This document shows positions 1 to 6,559 of a stretch of DNA of 64,000 bases, one piece after another. The notes under the pieces were generated by a model that made no database searches, was not told the origin of the DNA, and saw only the letters and a program-made list of their open reading frames with translations. Positions within the stretch are counted from its first letter, which is position 1. Each line of letters starts with the position of its first letter. The position numbers and the translations under genes are program-made. Source of the stretch: Palsa-870 sp035937155 (GTDB lineage: Bacteria; Chloroflexota; Dormibacteria; Dormibacterales; Dormibacteraceae); the NCBI GenBank assembly GCA_035937155.1, contig DASYVJ010000003.1:1-64000 (forward strand), in the 5' to 3' direction.

Positions 1-94
1 GAATCCAAGCCGCCGAGTCTCCACAAAACTCAGCGCGGTTCATTGCCCACGCAGCGAGCAGGATTTGAGCAGCTATTGTGAGTAAGCGGACACC

Positions 95-655
95 GTGACC
101 ACACTCAAGAACCGGCCGAACACCGCACTCCTCGTCGTCGACGTGCAGAACGGCGTCGTCGAGGGGGCTCACGAGCGCGACGCGGTCGTCGCGAACGTCG
201 GCAGCCTTGTCGAGAAGGCACGGCGGGAACGGGTCCCCGTTGTCTGGGTCCAGCACTCCGACGAGCAGCTTGCGAGGGGGAGCGACGACTGGCGGATCGT
301 CCCCGAGCTGACTCCGGGCGACGCCGAGCCGCTCGTCGAGAAGAACTACGGCGACTCCTTCGAGGACACCACCCTCGAGACCGTGCTGTCGGGCCTCGGA
401 GTCGGCCGACTGGTCGTCGTTGGCGCACAGACCGATGCGTGCGTCCGCTCGACGCTCCACGGCGCATTCGTCAGGGGTTACGACGCGACCCTCGTCAGCG
501 ACGCCCACACGACGGAGGACCAGACGGCATGGGGGGCGCCGCAGCCGGAACAAGTCATCGCGCACACGAACCTGTACTGGACCTACCAGACGGCGCCGTG
601 GCGCACGGCCGGGACGGTCGAGACCAAGGATGTCGACTTCGGCGCCACGTCCTGA
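95..655 (+). CDS. Isochorismatase-family cysteine hydrolase
   Basis: A 186-residue protein of the isochorismatase-like (nicotinamidase/N-carbamoyl hydrolase) superfamily. The family triad is visible: Asp16 in the first beta strand (LLVVDVQNG), Lys83 (VEKNYGDSF) and the nucleophile Cys116 in TDACVRST. The length is normal for a single-domain member. Such enzymes hydrolyse C-N or vinyl-ether bonds in the cytosol; the substrate cannot be told from sequence. The start is the GTG at 95. No strong Shine-Dalgarno is present, and the next gene downstream is on the other strand and 440 bases away, so it is probably monocistronic. It lies just outside the tRNA-Thr repeat region, so it may be the original chromosomal neighbour of that tRNA site. 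Confidence 0.85.
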   Translation: MTTLKNRPNTALLVVDVQNGVVEGAHERDAVVANVGSLVEKARRERVPVVWVQHSDEQLARGSDDWRIVPELTPGDAEPLVEKNYGDSFEDTTLETVLSGLGVGRLVVVGAQTDACVRSTLHGAFVRGYDATLVSDAHTTEDQTAWGAPQPEQVIAHTNLYWTYQTAPWRTAGTVETKDVDFGATS

Positions 656-699
656 AGCTTGTGCGACGCCGACGTGAAGCCCTCGGGCCTCAGGGAGGA

Positions 700-818
700 C
701 GTGGAGCCCACGCCCGGATTCGAACCGGGGACCTTTTCCTTACCAAGTAGTCTTTGGGCCCTGGCAAATTCGAACTGATCTTAGCTCTGCGAGCCACTTT
801 CGGTGGAGACCATTTACC
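700..818 (-). repeat. Displaced tRNA-Thr 3' half plus arm, copy 1 (att-like)
   Basis: Bases 700-747 are identical to 6221-6268, the anticodon-loop-to-CCA half of the intact tRNA-Thr, in the same orientation. Bases 748-818 are not tRNA but match 3115-3185 at equal spacing, including a run around CTGATCTTAGCTCTG and GAGACCATTTACC. A tRNA 3' half followed by a conserved arm is what an attachment site of a tRNA-targeting integrative element looks like. No integrase gene is nearby, so this reading is an inference. Confidence 0.75.
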
Positions 819-1036
819 TAGGAATCATTGCCAACGCCGAAACAGCTCCGTTGCTGTCATCCCGATCGCCAACCACCAACCCGAGTCCGACCGGACATGG
901 CCAATCCTCAGTCGTGAACTACCAGACAAAAAGGCACTTTGCACCGTTTTGCACGGGCGTGTTCACGGTTGGAGGGAGTCTTCGTGCGCTGCGACCCTCC
1001 GCGTCCCGACGCCCCTGGTTCGCCTCATGGATCCGG

Positions 1037-1120
1037 TGGTGGGCCACAGCGGACTCGAACCAAATGGCCACGCCGTGACTCCGTTTTTCTTTTACCTTAG
1101 CCGAGCTGAGCCACGGGCAG
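1037..1120 (-). pseudogene. Possible degenerate tRNA relic
   Basis: Read on the minus strand, this segment has a D-arm-like block (GGCTCAGCTCGGCTAAGG), a T-loop (GGTTCGAGTCC) and a terminal GCCCACCA, in tRNA order and at roughly tRNA spacing. The two acceptor halves do not pair, the T stem is only partly paired and no good anticodon stem is seen. It is therefore not a functional tRNA. Its last bases overlap the 3' end of the next gene. It could be a tRNA remnant left by past integration, or chance. Confidence 0.3.
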
Positions 1121-1753
1121 CGAGCGCGGCGGCCAGATCGTCAGATAGACGCTTGTAACTACCACCCAGAGGAGCCATAGGAGTTCAGGCACGACGATGG
1201 AATTGGTAACCGCGAATCCCACCGCGACCAGCAGGCTGAGGGCGATAAGCCCGGCCGGCACGCCGAGCCAGAGGGGCAGCGCACGATGGGCGAGGCTTAG
1301 CGCCGTGACCGCAAGCAGGAGCGCCGCCTGCAGGTACCAGGTCACCAAGAAGGCGAAGCTGTTCATTTCGAAGAGCGCACGGGCCAGGTTCGGATCGAGC
1401 GGCTGCGCGTGATACACGAGGGCGAAGAATGCTGGAAAGCTTGACAACTTGACAGCCACGGCGGCAATGCCGGCGCCGAGCGCCGCTGCCGACAGCCATG
1501 CAGGAGCAGGTTCAGAGCGCCGCAGGACTCCCCAGAGCGCCGCGACAAAGAAGACCTGCAGAAGAATGGCGAGGGCTTCGAGGTGCACCCCTTGCGAGTA
1601 CGTGTGTGCAGCGTAATAGCGGGCGATCGTGGCTCCGTCGGCGCCCAGGCTCGGTGCATTCTGATCGCCGCCGCCCCCAGTCGCGATGACGGCAATAGTC
1701 ACGTAAATCGCGCCACAGGCGGTCCCAATCCGCGCCAACCACCCGGTCACCAT
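1097..1753 (-). CDS. Integral membrane protein of unknown function
   Basis: A 218-residue hydrophobic protein with about six predicted membrane segments, including the N-terminal one (residues 8-26), one near 60-78 and several in the C-terminal half, and short loops. The family is not recognised; the general shape resembles DUF4386-like six-helix proteins, but no diagnostic motif is visible. The start is the ATG at 1753, preceded on its strand by GAGGTAGGACTGAAA, which contains a weak AGG-type ribosome site. It lies inside the segment bounded by tRNA-Thr repeat copies 1 and 2, next to a cyclase remnant, so it may be cargo of a past integration. Confidence 0.65.
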   Translation of the reverse strand: MVTGWLARIGTACGAIYVTIAVIATGGGGDQNAPSLGADGATIARYYAAHTYSQGVHLEALAILLQVFFVAALWGVLRRSEPAPAWLSAAALGAGIAAVAVKLSSFPAFFALVYHAQPLDPNLARALFEMNSFAFLVTWYLQAALLLAVTALSLAHRALPLWLGVPAGLIALSLLVAVGFAVTNSIVVPELLWLLWVVVTSVYLTIWPPRSLPVAQLG

Positions 1754-1933
1754 TTTCAGTCCTACCTCTGAGCGCGCGCGGCCGGTTCTTACGACGTAGC
1801 TTTCGCGACCAGTCTAGTGTGTCGGATTGCTGCGCGAGCACAGGCCAAGGGTTAGGCCGGGCCCCGGCAGATCGAGCCCGGATGCCCCCATCTGACGTAG
1901 CCTTGGGAGCTTCCATCGCCGCCAATCCACGGG

Positions 1934-2014
1934 CTAGCGGAACCAAAGAGTTGCCCAGCCGGTATCGGCGAAAAGCACGGCCACGATGCGACGTTCTTCG
2001 GTCGAGACCGCCAT
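1934..2014 (-). pseudogene. N-terminal remnant of a class III adenylate cyclase
   Basis: A 26-codon frame begins with ATG at 2014 and reads MAVSTEERRIVAVLFAD before running into unrelated residues and a stop. The EERRIV-VLFAD string is the usual first beta strand and first metal-binding Asp of cyclase-domain proteins fused to AAA/LuxR-type regulators, which normally run on for 170 or more residues. Nothing else of the domain follows, so this is a truncated fragment. It may have been cut off when the adjacent membrane protein genes arrived. Confidence 0.55.
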
Positions 2015-2034
2015 CGGATTAGCGTACCTAGGTC

Positions 2035-2631
2035 TTACGAGCCCGGGAAGATCCCTGAAATGTGCGCCGCGGCGCCGCCGGCGTAGATCAGCCCAATAGC
2101 AAACAGAACGCTCGCGAGCACCCGGGCGCGATGCTGCCACGCCAGCCGTCCGACGCCGATCGCCCAGATCCCCGCCAGGATCCCGTTGAGCGTCTGCCAG
2201 ATACCGAAGACGGCGATGCGGTAAAGCGCGACGAATGTCGGCTCGATGGCGTCCCTGGCTGTGGGGCTGGTCGCGTACTCACGGATCAGCGGCGCGACTG
2301 CAAAGGCGAAGATGATCGCCGCCAGCGCGCCCATGACCAAGAACAAGATCCCCGACAGGGTGAAGAAATCGATGCCGGGCTCCCCGTGAAACCGAGACCC
2401 TAAATAAAGGACGACGGGTATCGCCGCGAGGTACCCAAACATATCGAGCAAAGAGCCCAGCCGTGTGAGGTCGGCGCCTCGCGCGCCCGTGGTGATTAGG
2501 CGATGGGGATCGAGATTCATCGATGCGGAGACATCGGCCGCCAACAAAACAGTCACGGAGACGGCCTCGAACAGCAGGCACGCCGCCAGGAAGATCCAGG
2601 CGGTTCGCAAACTGACGTTGCCCCAGCTCAT
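2035..2631 (-). CDS. Integral membrane protein, tandem-duplicated family
   Basis: A predicted 198-residue protein with about five membrane helices, ending in AAHISGIFPGS. An open frame continues upstream to 2931, but that part is the C-terminus of a second, truncated copy of the same gene, so the ATG at 2631 (MSWGNVSL) is chosen as the start. The ribosome site is weak. Residues 117-198 of this form (ARDAIEPTFVALYRIAVFG...) are closely similar to the remnant upstream (AKDATETTFVALYRIVVVG...). The family is not recognised. It lies between the two displaced tRNA-Thr copies. Confidence 0.6.
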   Translation of the reverse strand: MSWGNVSLRTAWIFLAACLLFEAVSVTVLLAADVSASMNLDPHRLITTGARGADLTRLGSLLDMFGYLAAIPVVLYLGSRFHGEPGIDFFTLSGILFLVMGALAAIIFAFAVAPLIREYATSPTARDAIEPTFVALYRIAVFGIWQTLNGILAGIWAIGVGRLAWQHRARVLASVLFAIGLIYAGGAAAHISGIFPGS

Positions 2632-2687
2632 CTGCGGTCGATCAACCCCTGCCTCGTAAACGAGTATGACCGCAGTGACAGAGGTCT

Positions 2688-2931
2688 CTACGAGCCTGGG
2701 TAGATCCCCGTGATGCGGGCAGCTAAGAGGATGACCACACGCACCTACGACAAACAGTGGTAATGCGATGGGCCTGGCACCCTCCTGCCAGGCGAGCCGT
2801 CCCACCCCGAACGCCCAGATCCCGGTCAGGAATCCATCGAGCGTCTGCCAGATGCCGACGACGACGATGCGGTAGAGCGCGACGAACGTCGTCTCGGTGG
2901 CGTCCTTGGCCGTTGCGGTGATCATCCGCAA
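2688..2931 (-). pseudogene. Truncated, frameshifted second copy of the 2035-2631 membrane protein
   Basis: The translated segment matches the last 80 or so residues of the intact gene downstream: FVALYRIVVVGIWQTLDG against FVALYRIAVFGIWQTLNG, then GVGRLAWQ in both. After VVGACG the homology moves to another frame, which ends LAARITGIYPGS and a TAG at 2688-2690, matching AAAHISGIFPGS of the intact copy. So this is the 3' end of a former tandem copy carrying one frameshift, whose 5' part has been lost. The reading frame accidentally joins it to the intact copy. Confidence 0.7.
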
Positions 2932-3066
2932 CCACCGCGAGGTGTAGGAGCCCCGACGTCAACGAGGTCGGCACTTGCTGCGTCGCAGCCGCCTGGTCGA
3001 CGATGAGCGCCAGTTTGCCCTCAAGGCCCCGCTCCCACGCCCGGTCGGCCCACGCAGCGGGAGAAT
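2932..3066. other. Intergenic segment with no supported gene
   Basis: The minus strand stays open here and reads a coding-like string around GLEGKLALIVDQAAATQQ, but no start, no family and no complete frame could be supported. It may be a further gene fragment between the truncated membrane gene and the tRNA-Thr repeat. Confidence 0.3.
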
Positions 3067-3185
3067 GATGGAGCCCACGCCTGGATTCGAACCGGGGACC
3101 TTTTCCTTACCAAGTGATCTTTGGACCCTGGCGAATTCGAGCTGATCTTAGCTCTGTCGTCTGATCGCGGCCGAGACCATTTACC
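3067..3185 (-). repeat. Displaced tRNA-Thr 3' half plus arm, copy 2 (att-like)
   Basis: Bases 3069-3114 repeat the 3' half of tRNA-Thr (6223-6268) with one mismatch (CGCCTGG for CGCCCGG). The following 71 bases match the arm of copy 1 (748-818) with scattered substitutions and no length change. A perfect hairpin GGGCACA-CTGC-TGTGCCC follows just outside (about 3195-3212). Same orientation as the intact tRNA. Confidence 0.75.
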
Positions 3186-3286
3186 AATGCACTGGGCACA
3201 CTGCTGTGCCCGGGGTTGTGTGCCAGTTGAGAGACTCTTGTCCCCATTTGTCACCATCGCGACGTGACCGCGGAGTGTGAGACTGG

Positions 3287-4888
3287 TCAGACCTGGCCGA
3301 TATCGCGGCGTCGGAGTCCGAACAGGCCGGCCAAGGTGAAGCCGGCCGCGACGGCGGAGATCACGACAAGGGGCAAGAGGGTCAGGCTCTGAGCGGGCAG
3401 CTGGGGTACGCGCTCGAACGGCGAAAGGTTCTGAAGCCAACTGGGGAGATGTAGGACCGCACCGAGGAATCCGGCGACGACGCATGCCGCCAGGATCGCC
3501 CACGACGCACCGGCCCAACGGGGCACGAGCCCGACGAGTGCGATGGTGAGTCCGACCATCAGCCACATGGGCGGCGCGTAGACGAAGGCGGCGCCGACCA
3601 GGCGAGGAGCACTATTCAGATCGCCGCTCGCGACGCCATAGGTTAGGCCGGTGGCCAGGCCGGCGACGCCGAGCAATATGACGCTTCCTGCGAACGCCAC
3701 CGTAAGGTGACTGGCCCCCCACCGCCAGCGCGATACTGGAGTCGCCAACACCGACTCTGCCCGCATCGAAGTCTCCTCGCTACGCAACCGAAGGGCGGAC
3801 TGAATGGCGAAACCCGTGGCGAGGAGCGCCATAAGGCGGAATGAGGCGGCGAAGTAGGAGTCCGTGAGGTTCGCACCTCCAGCCCCGGCCAGTATTTCCG
3901 CAAGCGCCTTGTTCTGGCCGATGAAGGCGTCGACGGTCGGGCCAATCCAGCCATAGGCGATACCGGTGACCAGAACGCCGACACTCCACCCGAGCAGGAC
4001 GCCCCGCTGGAGGCGGATGGCCAGCCCAAAGGGGTGCCCGAGGCTCCGCGAAGCTGTGAGCCTTCCTGGCCGGGCGGCCACGAGCCCTGCGCCGAGATCG
4101 CGCCGGGCGGCCAGAGCGCTGGCCGCGGTGACCAGGACCACGGTCGCCGTGAGCAAGAGCAGGAAGGGCCACCATCGCTCACCTGCGAATGGCCGCGCCT
4201 TCTGGGCCCATCCGATCGGAGAGAACCACGAGACGGTTCCGTCGCCGATGTCGCCCACGGCGCGCAGCACGAAGGATGCACCGAGCACCGCCCCCGCGGC
4301 GCCGTACACGACGCGGGTGTTCTGGGTGACTTGGGCCGCGACCAAGGCAACGCCGCCGAAGACCAGCCCGATCAGGATGAACGACACCCCAATCACCAAC
4401 GACCCGGCCGCGGGGAGGCCCTGGGCGAGCAGGGCGACGGTTGTGAGCACGCCAACTGCAATGTTCATGGCGACCACCGTGAGCGACGCGGCAAGGGTGG
4501 GCGCGAGGCTTCCGACCGGAAGCGAGCGCATGAGTTCGAGGCGGCCGGCTTCCTCCTCGCCCCGGGTGAGCCGGCCGACCATGAATAGGCTCATGAGGGC
4601 CACCATCACCATGCCCCCTGCGCCGAACTGAAACGCCACTTGCCCGCCGACCGTGTGCAGACCCTGGGCGGGGCCGTTGAACGCGATGGCTGCGGCGTTG
4701 TGTTGGGTGGCGGCAGCCGTTTGATCAAGAGCAGCCTGGGTAGGGAACAAGCCCTTGATGCCTGTTGCAGTGAGCGCCGCCAGTGCAACGATAGCGACGA
4801 TCCAGACCAGGATCCGGATGCGGTCGCGCCGCAGGATGAAGCGGGTCAGCTCGACGGTTCCAGTCAGCGCGGTCATCACTGCGGTCAC
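3287..4888 (-). CDS. ABC-2 type exporter permease (large, antibiotic-exporter type)
   Basis: A 533-residue polytopic protein with about twelve membrane segments in two similar halves, the layout of the ABC-2 permeases annotated as polyketide antibiotic or tetronasin-type exporters. Each half carries the coupling-region pattern RGEEEAGRLELMRSLPV (about residues 110-126) and RSEETSMRAESVLATPVSR. It ends in RRRDIGQV, like the paralogue at 59657-61300, which ends in RKDIGV. The GTG start at 4888 overlaps the stop of the upstream ATPase gene, so the two are translationally coupled and form one exporter. The substrate is unknown; drug or lipid export is likely. The pair lies between tRNA-Thr repeat copy 2 and the intact tRNA. 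Confidence 0.85.
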   Translation of the reverse strand: MTAVMTALTGTVELTRFILRRDRIRILVWIVAIVALAALTATGIKGLFPTQAALDQTAAATQHNAAAIAFNGPAQGLHTVGGQVAFQFGAGGMVMVALMSLFMVGRLTRGEEEAGRLELMRSLPVGSLAPTLAASLTVVAMNIAVGVLTTVALLAQGLPAAGSLVIGVSFILIGLVFGGVALVAAQVTQNTRVVYGAAGAVLGASFVLRAVGDIGDGTVSWFSPIGWAQKARPFAGERWWPFLLLLTATVVLVTAASALAARRDLGAGLVAARPGRLTASRSLGHPFGLAIRLQRGVLLGWSVGVLVTGIAYGWIGPTVDAFIGQNKALAEILAGAGGANLTDSYFAASFRLMALLATGFAIQSALRLRSEETSMRAESVLATPVSRWRWGASHLTVAFAGSVILLGVAGLATGLTYGVASGDLNSAPRLVGAAFVYAPPMWLMVGLTIALVGLVPRWAGASWAILAACVVAGFLGAVLHLPSWLQNLSPFERVPQLPAQSLTLLPLVVISAVAAGFTLAGLFGLRRRDIGQV

Positions 4889-5829
4889 GGTCTCGCGTTG
4901 CGATTGCCGTCGACGCGTTCGGGTTCCTTCGCCAGCTCGTCGCCGTAGTGCCGCAAGAACAGCTCTTCGAGCGTGGGCGGATGGCTGACCAGGCTGCGTA
5001 CCCCGAGCTCGCCGAGCCGGCGGACCGCAACGTCGAGGTGATCGGTGTCGACCTCGAAGCGGACGTGCTTGCCGTCGATCTCGAGGTCATGAACGCCGGC
5101 AAGGTCGGCCAGGCTCTTCGCGGGAACCTCGGTGTCCGCGGTGATCGACGTACGGGTAAGGTGCCTCAACTCGTCGAGCGTGCCTCGCTCCGCCACCCGA
5201 CCCAGCCTGATGATGCTCAGCCGATCGCACAACGCTTCGACCTCGGCCAGGATATGGCTGGAGAGCAACACCGTTCGCCCCTCGGTCTTCACCTCGCGAA
5301 TGCAGTCCTGGAATACCGCCTCCATCAGCGGGTCGAGTCCCGACGTCGGTTCGTCGAGCAGGAGCAGTTCGGCATCAGACGCCAGCGCCGCAACCAATCC
5401 CACTTTCTGCCGGTTCCCTTTCGAATAGGAGCGGGTCTTCTTGGTCGGGTCGAGCTGAAAACGTTCGAGAAGTTCGTCGCGCCGCCGCCGATTGAGGTCG
5501 CCCCGCAGCCGGCCGAAAAGATCGATCACCTCCCCACCGGTCAGGTTCGGCCACAAACTGACCTCGCCCGGCACGTACGCCAACCGGCGATGCAGCGCGA
5601 CGGCGTCGCGCCACGGGTCGCTCCCAAACAATGCGACCTCCCCGGCGTCAGCGCGGAGCAGCCCGAGCAACACACGGATGGTCGTCGTCTTGCCAGAGCC
5701 GTTCGGCCCGAGAAATCCGTGGACCTCGCCAGCCGCGACCGACAAGTCGAGACCGTCGAGAGCGCGCGTCGATCCGAACGTCTTTACAAGACCAGAAATG
5801 GAGATCGCCTGCGGCACGCCACCCATCAT
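4885..5829 (-). CDS. ABC exporter ATP-binding protein (DrrA/CcmA type)
   Basis: The nucleotide-binding subunit for the permease downstream, about 314 residues from the ATG at 5829 (a second ATG follows at 5826). Walker A reads GPNGSGKTTT, the signature loop YSKGNRQKVGL replaces canonical LSGGQ, Walker B is ELLLLDEPTSGLDP, and the switch His is in LLSSHILAEVE. The C-terminal 80 residues form the regulatory tail usual in this group. The open frame reaches 6090, but the extra N-terminus has no similarity to any ATPase and overlaps an amidohydrolase remnant, so the shorter start is preferred. The gene ends in a GTGA overlap with the permease. Confidence 0.85.
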   Translation of the reverse strand: MMGGVPQAISISGLVKTFGSTRALDGLDLSVAAGEVHGFLGPNGSGKTTTIRVLLGLLRADAGEVALFGSDPWRDAVALHRRLAYVPGEVSLWPNLTGGEVIDLFGRLRGDLNRRRRDELLERFQLDPTKKTRSYSKGNRQKVGLVAALASDAELLLLDEPTSGLDPLMEAVFQDCIREVKTEGRTVLLSSHILAEVEALCDRLSIIRLGRVAERGTLDELRHLTRTSITADTEVPAKSLADLAGVHDLEIDGKHVRFEVDTDHLDVAVRRLGELGVRSLVSHPPTLEELFLRHYGDELAKEPERVDGNRNARP

Positions 5830-5936
5830 TGCACCGGCCCAAAGCGGGCCACGTCGCAGAAGTGGGTCAGATTCATGGACGCCGCGGCGGCGGCGGTCAG
5901 TACGATCAGCGCCAGCGACGACCGTTGCCCGGCTGG

Positions 5937-6068
5937 TTATCCGGCGCGGATACCCAACACACTTCGCGCGTTGCCATCGAAGATCGCGGCTCGCGCCGCA
6001 TCGTCCCGCACCGCACCCTCGACGTCGGAGATTTTGACCGGGATGAAGTGAGCACCGCCCTTGGTATC
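5937..6068 (-). pseudogene. C-terminal remnant of an amidohydrolase-2 type enzyme
   Basis: In the minus frame ending TAA at 5937 the last 28 residues before the stop include VRDDAARAAIFDGNARSVLG. The block AAIFDGNARSVLGI is the closing motif of metal-dependent amidohydrolases of the TIM-barrel amidohydrolase_2 family (usual form: ILGGNAARLLGL). Only 43 codons can be followed upstream before similarity and frame are lost near 6068, 160 bases from the tRNA. It looks like the cut-off end of a gene that once lay at the tRNA-proximal junction. Confidence 0.45.
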
Positions 6069-6222
6069 GCAGGGAGTATCGGTCCGTCAACCTGCCGTCT
6101 TGAGCCAGACCTTCTATTTAGGTAACTTCCGGTGGGATTCACCCGGCTGGCGCCAAACGTGCGCATCGCGCGGTTGCAAAGGAGCGGCTGGCGCCAGACG
6201 TGCGGAATTAATGGAGAGGGCG

Positions 6223-6298
6223 TGGAGCCCACGCCCGGATTCGAACCGGGGACCTTTTCCTTACCAAGGAAATGCTCTGCCACCTGAGCTACGTGGGC
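6223..6298 (-). tRNA. tRNA-Thr (anticodon GGT)
   Basis: The minus strand folds as a complete cloverleaf: acceptor GCCCACG with CGTGGGC, D-arm GCTC/GAGC, anticodon stem TTTCC/GGAAA around the loop TTGGTAA (anticodon GGT, reads ACC), T-arm CCCGG-TTCGAAT-CCGGG, discriminator T and an encoded CCA. Its 3' half is duplicated at about 700 and 3069 in the direction of transcription, which makes this gene the likely integration target. Confidence 0.96.
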
Positions 6299-6322
6299 GC
6301 ATGGGCTGCAGCCCAAAGGTTA

Positions 6323-6559
6323 CTAAAGCCCTGAGGTGAGCTTCCCTGTGTCGGTGAGGATCTCGGCCTTGCCCCGAATCTTGATTGCCGCCGTCAGCTC
6401 CGTGAACTGCGCCACCAGCACCTCGCCAGCGTCCAGGCGTTCCGAATGGTGCGAGCGCGTGTCCTTGCCTCTGGTCAGGCCCATGATCACGACGCCGTCT
6501 TCGAGCGCCTTCACCACTATGTAGCGGCCGGTCGCCGCTCCCTCTTCCTCTTCGGTCAT
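6323..6559 (-). CDS. mtrB: trp RNA-binding attenuation protein (TRAP)-like
   Basis: A 78-residue protein that matches the Bacillus TRAP monomer over nearly its full length: GLTRGKDTRSHHSERLD followed by GEVLVAQFTE and AIKIRGKA. TRAP forms an 11-subunit ring that, with tryptophan bound between subunits, wraps RNA carrying spaced GAG/UAG triplets. In the Bacillus protein Lys37, Lys56 and Arg58 contact RNA; here the equivalents are Arg41, Lys60 and Arg62, so only the first is conservatively changed. The Gln and Thr of QFT (51-53), near the tryptophan pocket, are kept. The ATG at 6559 overlaps the TGA of dnaE (ATGA), so the gene is translated in the dnaE transcript. No trp genes and no GAG/UAG array were recognised in the window, so the target is open. 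Confidence 0.88.
   Translation of the reverse strand: MTEEEEGAATGRYIVVKALEDGVVIMGLTRGKDTRSHHSERLDAGEVLVAQFTELTAAIKIRGKAEILTDTGKLTSGL

Noticed and set aside
754..1158. Long plus-strand frame covering most of the first large gap
   Set aside because: It has no recognisable fold, no ribosome site or promoter box, overlaps the end of the membrane gene and runs through tRNA-derived sequence.
3021..3566. Minus frame across the tRNA repeat copy 2
   Set aside because: It is a translation of the tRNA fragment and of the antisense-frame of the permease end; no protein family.
5830..6090. N-terminal extension of the DrrA-type ATPase
   Set aside because: No ATPase similarity, and the same DNA encodes the amidohydrolase remnant in another frame.
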